Source: Pyxicephalus adspersus (lineage: Eukaryota > Chordata > Amphibia > Anura > Pyxicephalidae). Taken from it: a stretch of DNA of 64,000 bases. The position numbers were made by a program, and so were the translations under genes. Positions 23,241 to 34,918 of this stretch are shown one piece after another (the first letter of the stretch is position 1; each line of letters starts with the position of its first letter). Location of the stretch: assembly GCF_032062135.1 (NCBI RefSeq), contig NC_092860.1, positions 126,451,508 to 126,515,507 on the forward strand, in the 5' to 3' direction. The notes under the pieces were generated by a model, which worked only from the letters and a program-made list of their open reading frames with translations, searched no databases and had not been told where the DNA came from.

Positions 23241-26200
23241 GTAGGATATAGGGTGGTCTAATGAAGCAACTTATTTAGGAGCTTTACAGTGATATATGCC
23301 TAAAGGATGACTTTGTCTAAATACATGTTTGAATGCACAATACAGGCACAGTTTCACTTCTTTAAAGATTTTTTTTTTATTTATTACAGTACCACCTTAT
23401 TGTATTGCATAAGTGTGATAGTCATTTTTAGAATGTAATGTCACCTGTACTGTCGAAGTAAAGGAAGGCTGTGTGTGTAAAGGAAGACAAAAAACATGAC
23501 TATGGCAGGGACACCCTTCTAAATACCCATCTACGTACCTCCCTATATTGCCGATCAGCTCACAGATCTGATACTCCTACTGCCAAGCCTGATTTAATCC
23601 TATATCTGGCATGTGACAGCTTAGTTTAAAACACATTTCATGTAATAACACCGGCTAACGTCAAGGGAAAAGTTAAGTGAATTAAGTTGCATTTTTAATC
23701 TTTTCCCAATAATTTATTAAGCTACCTGCCAAATGCATGACCAGCTAGATCTGTTGTAAAGTTGAATCCACCTTTGTATTGCTCTGAAACATGACACTGT
23801 TTAACCATCCAATATAGATATGTCCCATACACATGATTTTATGTTTGAAGTGAGCACTGAGTGAATATCTGTGGGTATTTCACTGTCTATTTCCACATTA
23901 AAAAAAATTCACAATGCTAGAAGATCAGCTGTACTTGCTGCTTCAAGTTTTTACTTTTCGTTATCCCTGTCTGTAGATGATGCAGAAAACAGATGTTGAA
24001 GAATAGTGAAATGTTAATGAAACTTTAACATTGAAATGCATTGTGATTTACAGATTATGGCAGAAAGGAAAAATGCCAAAGCTACGGCTTGCAGTTCCTC
24101 GCAGGAAAGACCACATGCTAGCCTGGATGTACCATTGCAAGGTAGACCGTGTTATTACATTTTTTATTACATTACATTTTTGCTGCAGTTCATGATTGTC
24201 TTTCAATGTATAGTGCAGTATTTGTATAATATTGTGTGATACTTCCCCCACCTCCTAGATTGTAAGCTTTTTGGGGCAGGGTGCTCTCCTCCTCCTGTGT
24301 CATTGTCTGTGTCTGTCATTTGCAACCCCTTTTTTAATGTACAGTGCTGCGTAATATGTTGACGCTATACGAATCCTTTTTTTTTTTCAATAATAATAAT
24401 AAAAGAGCTTGCAAAAATCATTACCAGTATATACTGTCCTACAAAAGTATGATATTTGCTGCACCTCCTAGTTCCTTTAAATATTTCCAATAAAAAAACA
24501 CTTTTAGTGGTACACCTGAGTATTTCGTATTTACCTAACTTTGTTTTGATATTCAGACTTTAAATGCAGGTTATGTCAATAAACCTGACATGAAATGGCA
24601 ATAAACCTGTTCATTAAACACATTGAACTTTCCCTTTGTCTATCAATGTCTGGTCTGTGGCTTCACATTAAATTACAGAAAAATAGCACAAGTGTTGCTG
24701 TCATTGATGTTTTTAAAAGCCAATCACACTTTGACGTTGAGCTGTAGAATTACTGATCAATTGTACCAGACACCTAACTGGCTAAATTATAAAATGCAGA
24801 GCAATTTAATCTTTTAGGACCTTACAACAGTTTTTTTTATGTTACAATTATCTGTTTATCCAGACATAACATTCTCAATACAACTTGTACTATTGGTTGA
24901 ACTTGATGGATTTATTTTTTTTTTTTTCAACCTAACCTACTATGTAACTATGTACATTTTTGTTCTCAGAACTCTTAGTATTAATTTCAAAAGTAAAAAA
25001 GCACTAAGGGTATATTAGGGGACATTATATAACAAAATATTGTTGATACAGCAGTTTGTGAAACCAGATTAATAATATGATGATTATTTATGCTATAGAT
25101 ATAGCTCTGTGTCGTTTGTAATTTTCATTCAGTGATATGAAAGGTTCCATAGATAGAAAGTGGGCCCTCAGATTTTCTGTTTGATTAATATAAACAATGT
25201 AACCTTTATAATTCACTTTTCCTTCCTCTGCAGTAGAATTCCCAACACCAAAGACAGAACTTGTGCAGAAATTTCATGTGATGTATATTGGCATGTTGCC
25301 TTGCACCAAACCAACAGGTAAGTGTCTAAGCTGAAATCACAGTGTTGCACTTTCCAAAATGATTAAATCTACATTATTTGCCCTCCATCCACCTCAATAA
25401 CAACCTTTTGCTGCTTTTTTCTCTGCAGCCAGCACTAAAATGATTTGTGTCACCTACATCTGGTAAAAGTGACCTCTTTCCCCTAATCATTTGACAGTGA
25501 TCTGACCTAAACATTGGCTGCCAAACATGAGCAATACCACAAGGGAGAGAGGTCACATGATTCTTGATACCTGGTTCCAGGTATGTAGTCAGCTGTGGAG
25601 GAATGAGCAGCAAGATGGTAGGGAGAATAAAATTGGGCAGGAAAGAGGGAAGCCTTTGCAGATCCACTGTGCATGGGCAAGGTAATCCATATTTAACCCC
25701 AATCTATTATCTGGGAAAACAATTGACCTTTTAAATTGAACTAAAATTGAATATTTGAAAGGTTTCCATTTTTGTTTTATATATTATTTTATTTTTGTTT
25801 TTATTGAATGTAATCACTCTCCAATTGAATCTTCCTAAAGCCAGATTCCATACAATAACTGCTAAAATCTTGGGCTATCAAATAAACTTTTGTTTGCCCT
25901 TCTCTCATTTAGTTTCACTGGGTACTGGCCTGACATGTCATTCCAGTGTCCCAGGAGAATACCCTTACTAGCCACTAGGCCTGTGGTATGGAAGTTTGAC
26001 GGGCTTATAGTCCCAGAGAAACCAGGACTGTCCAATAGTTAAACCAGTAATGGCTTATCCGGGTATTAGAAGAATAGAAGACACCTTGCAATCTTAATAT
26101 ATGTTGTTTACCAATTTGTTGCATTTGATCAAATCACAGAAGCATATGTGTATCCTTTCCTTTTTTTAAGGTATGGATGTTGTTAATGAAGCCATTGATG

Positions 26201-29200
26201 GACTTATTGACCATTCAGACAAAGAAGATTGGGTTCCAGTTATTATGAATGTAGCTGATGCTACTTTAACAGTTAGTAAAGAGAAGGTGAGTAGCCAAGG
26301 AATAAAGTCCTATTTAAGTTGGTCAACCACATGCTACAATGTAATATGTGGAGAACATTAACAGTTCTGTACTATATTAGCTAGTGTGAATAATGAATGA
26401 GCAATTTCATGAAAAGTTCAGTGACCCATAGCAACAAGTCATATTTCACATTCTAAAGTGGCTTTAGTTTGTAGGCTCCTCTAGTGCAAAGTGAAAAATG
26501 TTCTGCTTGTTTTGTAAATAAATATAGATGTCATATGATTGAAGTACCTATTATTAGCAGAAAAACTTAACCAGATTTTATATTGCTGGCCAGGATCCTT
26601 CTTATTCCCCCTGCTTGCCTCTTTTATACCCCACTTTATGTTTTTATTTTTTTTAGGGAGAGGGGTCAGAATCAACAGTGTGCTACTGACTCCACTCCAT
26701 TCACAAAAGTTTAAGATTTCCAGAATTTTCTGGCCCTGGTTTCACAAAAATATAGAAATCAGGTTAACAACCTTGTACATCAGCACCAGTTGGTAGCTAG
26801 CAGCATGGATTTATCTCAGGGAGAGTGAATCTGCAGCCAGGCATAAAGACAGACATCTCTCCCGTGCATGATAATATTTTAGGCTGCTGCCACTGACCCC
26901 TCTGTTTCCATCGACCGTGCACAGTTTTTCTGTACTCGTATGTACAGTCATAGTGGAGTCTAAGAAAACTGTCCGTGGTGGGCTAGAGAACTGCATGCAG
27001 ATGGAGTCCGGACCTGCAAGTACTGTCTTGTGCCAAAAAGCCTCCCCAGATGCGAGATAGTGTAGTTTATGCCACTGTTCAGCAAGTTTTTAGGATATCT
27101 CCACTGGACTCTGCTGGATGTATCGGCATCTTATTCTGTGAAGGGTTATGTTATGTAGCAACTAATGGTGATGCTATGTTCAACAAGTGTCCAATATGTC
27201 ATTACACTTTCCCTTTCATGACTAAAGTTTCTTTCATGTGCATAGTTGAAGTCACAAATAAAATTGATTGATCTGTGACTTCCATTATGCACAAATAAAG
27301 GAACTCAAACAAAGGTGTTCTGATGACGTGTAACTCCTCTCTACTACAGGAATACAGGCAGCATATGTTGTAGAACCCAGGGCTACAAGACGTGAATAAT
27401 AACTACACACTAGATCTACCCTATCCCAGTAACATGAAACACTTGTTGGTCTTGTGGGTTAGGGTTAGGGTCTTGAGGGTTAGGGTTAGTCACATGTGGT
27501 GAACTGAATAGAGTAGGAATGGACAGATTTTGCTATATTGGTATTTATAAGACCAGTAACGTGTTTGTAGTCAAATCTCTCTCAAATGAATGTATGTTAC
27601 TGCCTTGAGTATGTTTTCTTTACCTTGAGTTAGCTTGGCTATAGAAGGGCCACAAGGATCAGTTGGGGGGTCTCATCAAGTCAGTCATCAACGTTTCCAA
27701 ACCTTAGCAGCATTCATTATTACAAGTAGAGATTTTCTAACAATAGTACACAGCCTTGTAGTGTCAGTGAAAGTCTAAATCCCAGCAGCACCAGGCTTTG
27801 TACACACGTGCAATAATTATTGTTGGAAAGGGTCTTTCACGATCCCTTTCAATGACAAACGACTGCACTATGTATGAACGAGCTCTGTACATACAGCACC
27901 GTTCCGCTCTATGGAGAGGGGAGGGTAAGAACAAATGAGCGGCACCCTGCTGCTCTCTCTTCCTTGACTTCTATTACGATCGCCCATTGTCCATGGATCC
28001 TCCAGGATGGTCGGACGATGGATGGCGAGCGCTGTACACATGCCAGATTCTCCTGCCTGGGCCGATTATCGAGCGAGAACAATTGCATGTGTGTACCCAG
28101 CCAGATTTAGCATTACCCCATTGTTCTTGGTGACTTAACTGCCTTGTTATTCTCTAGCTGCTCTCCGTCCTGTAGTTTAGCTTTTTAGTAACCTTCCTTC
28201 TCAGCTAATTAGAATTAGGAAATGCCCTAAGGGCACATAAACAGCTTTGAAGAAATCCGACAAATATTTGTGTGCACATTAAAGCAGAAATTCACTTTGT
28301 AGAAGTTATTCTTCACTTCTTTAATATTTCTCTAACCCAAGGAAGCTTAGAAACCTCTCACCTAGCTTTTTAGTTACCTCATTAATGCAGCTGCAGCCTC
28401 CCCTGCTTATATCCTCCATGCAGGAATCTCCAAGCAATGGACGCGTTTGTATGGCGAGCCCTCATAGAATAGGAAAGTACTCTTGAGTTTCTCAGACACT
28501 AGCTATCAGAGATAACAAAAGCAATCTGAGATGTTTATAAATTGCCTGACTGCCAGTAATACTCACCACTAGCCAGTCTGTCCAACTACCAACCATGATT
28601 ATATTGCCATGTCAAAAAAACAGGAAACAGCTGTTTGTGAATGAACTGGTGAGCTTGTGATTTACCAACACTTTTGCTACTGCCAGTAAAATGTTGTTAT
28701 TATGGCGTTCGGCACAACCATTTTTAAAAGTGGCAATGAAATGTTTAGGCCACGTACTCTACTAATAAATACTGTATGATGATCAGTTATTCTATTCAAG
28801 TAAATGGGGATACTAATTGCCAATATTTATATGCTGTATATGATCATCACCATACAAAATCTGTGCACCCTTATATATATCTGTTAGGTGTTGATCTGCT
28901 TCTACCTCCCATGCCTCCCCACCTTTCAACAGTATTGGGTAGCAAGTGTTTCTATACAATAGAAAGAATAAGTAAACACATTTTTCTTAGCTGTGTATAG
29001 ACATGCACAGTACAAATTCATCACATTTCTAATTATCAGTGAATCAATATCCAACTTAAACTTTACATGTGCCAATACCCTAACTCCTAATTCAATTATT
29101 TGCACCTCTGTCTTCTGTGTGGAGAAAGAAGAAATGTCCAGGGTTTCTGCTTCACTTCAGCTCTTCACAGGCTGTTATAATGGAGGGTTGAAACTATTGA

Positions 29201-32200
29201 AATCCTTGTTTTTGGAGAATAAGAATGTGTACACAATATTGCTGATTGGTATATTTTACAAAGCATCATATAATTGTTTTTTTTTTATGCTTTTCTATTT
29301 TTTCCACCTTTTTAGTGCATTTATACTGCATCTGTTAGCTCATTTTTCTCCTATTTCCCTATGATTTTTGTTTCCAGTTTTTTTGTTTTTATTTGTCTAT
29401 TTTTCTTGTTCTAGTTAAGTTGTTATATACTATTTTTTGCTAATTACAACTAGTACATGTTTTTATATATACATAATATAAATCTGCAGGTTAGAGGGAC
29501 AACTAGAAGCCAATCAGGGCTCCGTACATATTCTAATAGAAAGAGGAAAGAGCAACAAAACCTCTGTGTTCTCCTTTATTGTCCAATCAAAGGCTTAAGG
29601 CAAGGAGGCCTCATAACTATGTTGCTTACAGCTAAATTGTAGGTGTATTTAAAAGACACAAATGCATTCAGTTCTGAAATTATTAATAAAATATTATTTG
29701 TATTAAATTTCCCCCAGTTAAGGATATCTGACATACGGACGATTCCTAGATACGAACGGTGCTTCCCTGGTCACTCCTGTGCAGGGTGGAGGCTTGAAGG
29801 GAGAGGGGCGGTTTGCATGACTTTCAGAAGAAATGTTTTAATAAACACAGCTGAGGTTGTGGGTGATCTTAGCGGGGTAAGCTCTTCTGCAACATCTTGT
29901 AACTTTTTAATGACCAAGACAAACTCTGCAGTTTCTTTTTTATATCAAAGTACAGCTTGCTCCAGAAATTATTGAATGACCAGGCTCCGTTTTTTTGATC
30001 AACTCACACTGAGGGTTTTATACAGTAACTGACACCACACTGCCTACAAATATGTTGAGACAAACATCTGTCCTAATTGCATTTGTTGAAATAATACCTG
30101 TTCCGACTTACATACAAATTCAATTAAAGTACTTAAATTTGTATTGGTATGGGCCTCTTTCATTCCCTCATTGCAGTTGTGCTGCAATGCAATAATCCTG
30201 ATAATAGGAGATATCAGAATGACAGAAAGATGAGCTTATCAGTGTGCTCATTCTCCTTTTACTGACCATTCAAAGGCTGGAAGCGGGAAGGAGACCAGTA
30301 GTACATGTTCCTAAGCTGCAGAAACATCATGCCTCCTGTCTTGCCAGGTAAGGTTGTGTTTGACAGAGCTGTGTAAATTAATAGAATAGACAAAAATACA
30401 AATCCTTTGTCAGAACAAAAAACAGCTTTCTTTTATGTATTTCTTGTGTATTTAGCTATTTTTTGTTAAAAATAATAAACATACATACACACATACATCT
30501 GTGTTTTCCTTTAAATGTATTTGATATATATTTTCAAAGCTAATTGGGGATAATGATAACCTGCAGAGGTCTCATGCTTATCTATAGCCAGTCGATTTGT
30601 GGAGACACTAGAAGAAGCCCCAAAGCCCTACAGCGTTCCTTCTATTACTGCTAGATGGCTTCAAGGTCACATTTCACTGGGAAACTGTGCATACACAATG
30701 ACATTTAGACGTGTGCACAAAATAATAAATGGTGCTGCAATCACTGAAGCACACTAATCCGCTCAATTTTTTTTTGCATTGTGAATGTACATCATTTAGA
30801 GAACAGATGTTTGATTTAATAGCTTTAGTTAGTAATTAAGTACATCGTATGTCTGGAGTTAACCCTTTCTCTTTGCACGGGAATGCAGGCCCTGGCATAG
30901 GCTGCATGCATAAGGTATGGATTATACTGTACCCAATACATTTTCAAAAGTTTAATTGCAGTAAACAAAAAAGTACATAAGGAAAAATAGCTAAAAACAC
31001 AGTTGAAATACATATATGGGAGCTGTCCTAACTACCAGAAGATTTGTCATTTTGTCTAGGAAGTCCTGAGGTTTGCAGAGATTTATTGGTGACTCTACTT
31101 TGCTGCTGTTGGCAAATATAGATGATACACCTGTCTACCCCCAACTTACCCTTGATCAGTGAACAACAGCAAGACGCAGTTTTTTCCTTCCCTCTTCCAA
31201 GCTGTTTTATTGACATTTATAAAAGGACAATATCAAGACAAATGTAGCTGATTATATTAGTTACATTTAAATACTGGAAATAATGCTGAGGTTGTTACAT
31301 AACTGCCTTGACTATAGCTGTTTTAGCTTTTATTTTCAGCCAGCAATAGGGATTCGACATAAAGAGAGGAAAGAAATGGAAAGCAATAATGACATTAAGA
31401 CTAACTGAAATATATAACAGAAAAATAAAAAACTTGGTAGTAGTATATCCTACTTTTTGTTTTTGTTTTTCCCCATTACAATGCACTGACTACAAGAGAT
31501 TCATGATGCCTTTGTGGAGCTTAACATTACTTTGCGACTTTGATCCCAAGTCCTACCCATGTTGAAGGAATGGGTAATCCCTATTGGTTTTATTTGAATG
31601 ATTTGAGGGGGGGCTGAGAAGTTCCTGGCTTTGCCCCCTTCCAGATGACATAGAAAAATGAGTGTGGGAGCATATGACAGCCTAATATCTTAGTATGTAA
31701 CTGTGCAAATATCAGGTCTTTGCGATTCCTAAAACTGTTTTTACTTTAGTGGGAAGATGTGATGGCAAAGGCACAAGCAAGTTTCACGTCGTTAGAGTTA
31801 CAGGCCGTCATGAAGTTTTTGTTTCTCCAGGGAAAGTCAGCAAAGGAAATTCACACAGAGATGTCACAAACATTAGGGGAAAAGTTCTTCCTACAGCACT
31901 GTCAAAACCTGAATATCTTGTTCCAAGACTGGGCATTTCACCGTTGCAGATGAGCCCCGCAGTGGGCGCCACCCAACCTCAACTGACCCTGCAACCTGCC
32001 ATGCTGTCCATGAGCTGATTATTGAGGACCGGCGAATATCCGCAAAAAAGATAGCCCAGATACTTGACATCTCATGGAAGCGTGTTGGGTTTGTTATCAC
32101 CACTATCCTAGACATGCGCAAGCTTTCAGGGAAGTGGGTACCAAAATGTTTGAACAGTGATCAGAAGAAGGAAAGAGTTGAAGCATCCAAAGCCGTTTTG

Positions 32201-34918
32201 GCCCATTTTGAAGCTGCACAGGACTTTTTGGCTGTGCTATTTCATAACTCTGGCTCTCTTCTTTCTAGACAAAGTCAGGAACTTCTAAGCACCCCCTCAT
32301 ATACCCAATATTTTTTGATGTCTTACAATTTTCCTAAAGAAGCGAAGTCTGCAAAATGCATCAAAATGCTAGCAAGACTAATTTGATAATTTCATGTATT
32401 GTTTAAAAAAAATGTTGTACATTTCATGTATTTTAATGCCAAATAAATTAGTTTTAACAATGATATGGCTTTTAAAGAAATTGGTTTATTAAATGGTGCC
32501 TGAAAAGTCCAGTAAAGTTTTTTGATTAAATAAATATGGTTGGATGTGGCACCATACACACACTAAAGTTTTTTCAGCATAAAATAATGTTCGAGGGATA
32601 TGAACTAACAAAATTAAACTGTAAATGCAATATGGCTACTCTTCTTTGTTTTGCCTGGTTTTCCTGTTGCAATAGCCTTGCTTGACATATTATTTCCTTC
32701 TCGCCTTCACAGCATTGTATAAAAAAATAACACAGCATGGTAGCTTAAGTGACTAGCACTTCACTTTGCCGGCACTGCAGCATGCTATCTGCATGGAATT
32801 TGCATGTTCTTCCCATATTTGCATGGTTTCCAGGTTTTCCCCACACCTCCCAAAAAAAGGTAGTTCTTGATGTGTGTGAAAAACAACATGCGCCATACAT
32901 CAAAACCTTAGTAATTCTTTGCTGTATAGTTTTAGAATATTTAGAATCCTTTTTTGCACAAAAACCTCTTGCCTCCATATCTAAACCTTTTTTTGTGCCT
33001 CCTTCTCATCATGTCTTATAAATGTATTTAGTAACTTCAGTAATTTCTACTCCTAAAATGGTTTCCAGTTCAAAAATTAGTTCTCAGTTGTGGCACAGTG
33101 ATTTTATTTGGTACAAATCCAGTTGTTTGTCTGCCATGTTTGTACATAGGAGTATTCCCTCATTTCATAGCTCGCTGACTTCTGTAAGACAGTTTGCAGA
33201 TCATTTGGTCTGTGACTGGAAAGCATGCATCTGTGAAATGAAATAATACAACAGTGAAATCCTCATTCATAAAACAAGAACTCCAGAGTCTTTCTTTTGG
33301 GATATTTCCAGTGAGTGTATCAGAAATGAAATGAATAATTAAGCAATGTTCATTGTATATTTTGAAATGTTTGTAAAATCTTTGCCATTTATCAGTACCC
33401 ATACTTACTGTTTTTTCTATTATTTTTTTCACTTGGAACATATCCTTTCTATTCCTGACTGCGGTAAATTTTGAAATTTTCTATAACAATTGGTCTGGTA
33501 GTAATGGACATTGTGATGAATAGTCAGGGTGTATTTTCTGGCTACGTCAGTGCAAATTCCTGCATTTCCTTTAGTACAAGTAGTCACTAATGCACAGGTT
33601 ATAATACACAGTAGCGCCCCAATCACAGCATAATGCATACACATGGACCTGAACATCCTGTATGAAATTTGCAGGCATGGCCTAAAGACGCTGGTCACAA
33701 CCAGCCTGAAGTCACTCGGCAGGCTTTTGGAACGTTACAAATACAGATGATTACAGTGACTGATTTACGCAAGCCCTTTGCCTTAATATTTTCTATTCTT
33801 TCTATAATATTTAAAGTTCCCACTTTTTCTGATTTGTCTTGCAGGATGAAGAGGTTTTACTGGAATGCAGGGTTCGCTTCCTGTCCTTCATGGGTGTTGG
33901 CAAGGACATTCACACATTTGCATTCATTATGGACACTGGAAATCAACACTTTGAGACTCATGTCTTCTGGTGTGAGCCTAACGCAGGAAGTGTTTCTGAA
34001 GCTGTCCAAGCAGCCTGCATGGTAAGAATTTTTTTCCAAATGTTATTTTTTTCAAAGTTCCATGCATTCTAATAAACTACAGGCTCACAATCCACTTCCC
34101 ATATATACTATAGGCCAGAACTCGCCAGCCACCCCAATACTCGTACTGCATTGCTGGTTCTTAAGGAACAGCTGGCGGCAGTACGGTTACGTTTACAATT
34201 TAACCCCTATTAATTTCCTATGGAGCTGCCATATGTAGGCTGCAGACAGTCAGCAGGTCCTTGCATTTGGAAACTGTAAATGCACTGCAACCTCACCGCA
34301 AGTTTGAACCTAGCCTTAGGCTGCATACACATATTAGATTTTTGTTTTCAATCGTTTCCAACAGCAAAAGACTGAAAGATGAATAAACGAGCGCTGTGCA
34401 TACAACGTCATTCTGCTCTATGGCGAGCTCCCCTCCCTTGACTTGCATTGAGGTTGTTTGTCTTCTGTCGTTCATGGATCCGCCAGGGCAGATCCATGAA
34501 TGACGTTGGATGGCCTCTGTACACGTCATATTCTTATCTGATACTAGCCCTGCGGCTCGTATCGGGCGACAATCATCTGACGTGTCTGTACGTAGCCTTA
34601 TAATCGTTTTGTTTTACTTTTTGCTGTCCAAATAGTTCAACAGAACAGAAATTAGGCAGTTGGGATATAGGCAAAAGGATTGAATTTCAAAGCATAACCC
34701 TCTTCTCATATATCTATCATTTCTTTAATATGTGCTTTGTTTCCTTTCAGTTACGGTATCAGAAGTGCCTGGTTGCCAGGCCTCCATCCCAGAAGGCTCA
34801 GCCACCACCACCACCTGCAGACTCAGTGACAAGAAGAGTCACAACTAGCGTAAAACGGGGTGTTCAGTCCCTGATTGACACTTTGAAACAGAAACGCCCT
34901 GTAGCTGACATGCCATAG
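23126..34918 (+). CDS. APBB2: APBB2 (Fe65-like 1), C-terminal six coding exons
   Basis: APBB2 is an adaptor that binds the NPTY motif in the cytoplasmic tail of the amyloid precursor protein through its second PTB domain. It also acts with nuclear partners such as Tip60. Spliced together, the six exons give 248 residues in one continuous frame with matching phases, ending at a TAG at 34916-34918. Residues 1-40 close PTB domain 1, about 41-68 form the linker, about 69-205 form PTB domain 2, and a proline-rich, basic tail follows. The linker and tail ([34 protein letters not shown]) match APBB2 rather than APBB1 as I know them. The N-terminal acidic region, WW domain and most of PTB1 lie upstream of the window or were not seen. 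All introns are GT-AG. Confidence 0.95.
24054..24141 (+). CDS. APBB2: APBB2 exon: inter-PTB linker
   Basis: Acceptor TTTACAG and donor GTAGAC bound 88 nt, entering in phase 0 and leaving one base of a Val codon. It encodes the end of the PTB1 helix ([10 protein letters not shown]) and the variable linker ([19 protein letters not shown]). The linker is the least conserved part of this gene in the window, differing at several positions from the mammalian form I know. Confidence 0.93.
24248..24402 (+). repeat. Dispersed repeat with (AAT)n tail, copy C (best preserved)
   Basis: It starts CTCCTAGATTGTAAGC and continues with GGGGCAGGGTGCTCTCC, TGTGTCATTGTCTGTGTC and CATTTGCAACCCC. A TGTACAGTGCTGCGTAATA core and an AAT-repeat tail at 24390-24402 follow. 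It lies in the intron about 100 bases after the linker exon. A short ATT-rich tract separates the two. Confidence 0.65.
24890..24953 (+). repeat. 3' tail fragment of a LINE-like frog repeat
   Basis: TTGAACTTGATGGATTTAT, a T run, then CAACCTAACCTACTATGTAA. The same tail, with more sequence upstream, occurs at 60750-61065, where it follows a remnant resembling the end of a reverse-transcriptase frame. Only the last ~65 bases are present here. Confidence 0.5.
25234..25317 (+). CDS. APBB2: APBB2 exon: start of PTB domain 2
   Basis: Acceptor CCTCTGCAG and donor GTAAGT bound 84 nt, phases 1 and 1. The residues [20 protein letters not shown] followed by MLPCTKPTG form the first strand and entry of PTB2, the APP-binding domain. 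A Cys replaces the usual hydrophilic residue in the MLP-x-x-KP segment. Confidence 0.95.
26171..26286 (+). CDS. APBB2: APBB2 exon: PTB domain 2, helix and strands
   Basis: Acceptor TTTTTTTAAG and donor GTGAGT bound 116 nt. The residues [20 protein letters not shown], then [18 protein letters not shown], form the first PTB2 helix and following strands. The end joins in phase 0 to DEEVLLEC in the next exon. The junction looks one residue shorter than the human SEKNEEEVL form as I remember it. Confidence 0.95.
27456..27489. repeat. Short interstitial telomere-like repeat
   Basis: GGGTTAGGGTTAGGG at 27456-27470 and GGGTTAGGGTTAG at 27477-27489, separated by TCTTGA. These are vertebrate telomere-type units inside an APBB2 intron. 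Confidence 0.8.
27794..28102. mobile_element. MITE with GGCT...GTACACAC ends, copy 1
   Basis: The ends are inverted repeats of about 25 bases: GGCTTTGTACACACGTGCAA at the left and, as reverse complement of the right end, GGCTGGGTACACACATGCAA. The interior is GC-rich with CATGGATCC near 27991 and no transposase. Related copies are at 34318, 48665, 52075 (fragment) and 62647. Superfamily not determined. Confidence 0.7.
28103..29695 (+). other. APBB2 intron, nothing recognised
   Basis: AT-rich DNA with pyrimidine tracts (29275-29420). The 123-codon open frame at 28993 lies in this low-complexity stretch and does not resemble a protein family I know. Confidence 0.5.
29700..30140. repeat. Probable DNA-transposon-derived repeat
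   Basis: The left part has GTTAAGGATATCTGACATAC followed by GGACGATTCCTAGATACGAA and a GC-rich centre. The right part has TTCCGACTTACATACAAATT. These paired segments occur together in a frog element I recall. Exact ends and class are unknown. Confidence 0.4.
30141..31590 (+). other. APBB2 intron, nothing recognised
   Basis: Unique-looking AT-rich DNA. Several 60-codon open frames occur on both strands without splice signals or family resemblance. Confidence 0.5.
31603..32300 (+). mobile_element. Internally deleted mariner element
   Basis: The left end carries GAGGGGGGGCTGAGAAG then TTCCTGGCTTTG (31605-31634). The right end near 32270-32300 carries CAAAGTCAGGAACTTCTAAG then CACCCCCTCA, its inverse. 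Between them is the N-terminal half of a mariner transposase (separate entry) that runs almost directly into the right inverted repeat. The element is about 0.7 kb, where autonomous copies are about 1.2-1.3 kb, so the catalytic half is deleted. Confidence 0.75.
31759..32240 (+). pseudogene. mariner transposase DNA-binding half, frameshifted
   Basis: The first frame (31759-31945) reads [20 protein letters not shown] then [12 protein letters not shown], a helix-turn-helix of the SETMAR/mariner type. After a frame change near 31946 it continues [47 protein letters not shown] and [17 protein letters not shown], ending around [11 protein letters not shown]. The triad-bearing catalytic region that follows in full-length mariners is missing. 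It is dead as a transposase. Both DNA-binding helices are still readable. Confidence 0.8.
32728..32895 (+). repeat. tRNA-derived SINE-like remnant, forward
   Basis: CAGCATGGTAGCTTAAGTGA then CTAGCACTTC at the head resembles a SINE A-box region. GCATGGAATTTGCATGTTCT and TTTCCAGGTTTTCCCCACA in the body match the family at 59846 and, in reverse, at 3322. The B box is decayed. Confidence 0.5.
33845..34021 (+). CDS. APBB2: APBB2 exon: PTB domain 2 core
   Basis: Acceptor TTGTCTTGCAG and donor GTAAGA bound 177 nt in phase 0 on both sides. The 59 residues include [40 protein letters not shown] and [13 protein letters not shown]: the last strands and most of the C-terminal helix that packs on the APP peptide. 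This is the most conserved exon in the window. Confidence 0.97.
34318..34598. mobile_element. MITE with GGCT...TACACA ends, copy 2
   Basis: Left end AGGCTGCATACACATAT, right end (inverse) AAGGCTACGTACAGACACG. The interior shares the GCTCTATGGCGAGC, CGTTCATGGATCC and CCGCCAGGGC segments with the copy at 27794. It lies about 150 bases upstream of the last APBB2 exon without touching the visible polypyrimidine tract. Confidence 0.65.
34751..34918 (+). CDS. APBB2: APBB2 terminal coding exon
   Basis: Acceptor GTTTCCTTTCAG, 168 nt, stop TAG at 34916. It encodes [17 protein letters not shown] (end of the PTB2 helix), a five-proline run, and the basic tail [20 protein letters not shown] then PVADMP. 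The tail matches the APBB2 paralogue and is the full natural C-terminus. Confidence 0.97.
   Translation, partial: LRYQKCLVARPPSQKAQPPPPPADSVTRRVTTSVKRGVQSLIDTLKQKRPVADMP

Noticed and set aside
28993..29364. 123-codon open frame on +
   Set aside because: It is composed largely of T-rich low-complexity sequence and has no family resemblance.
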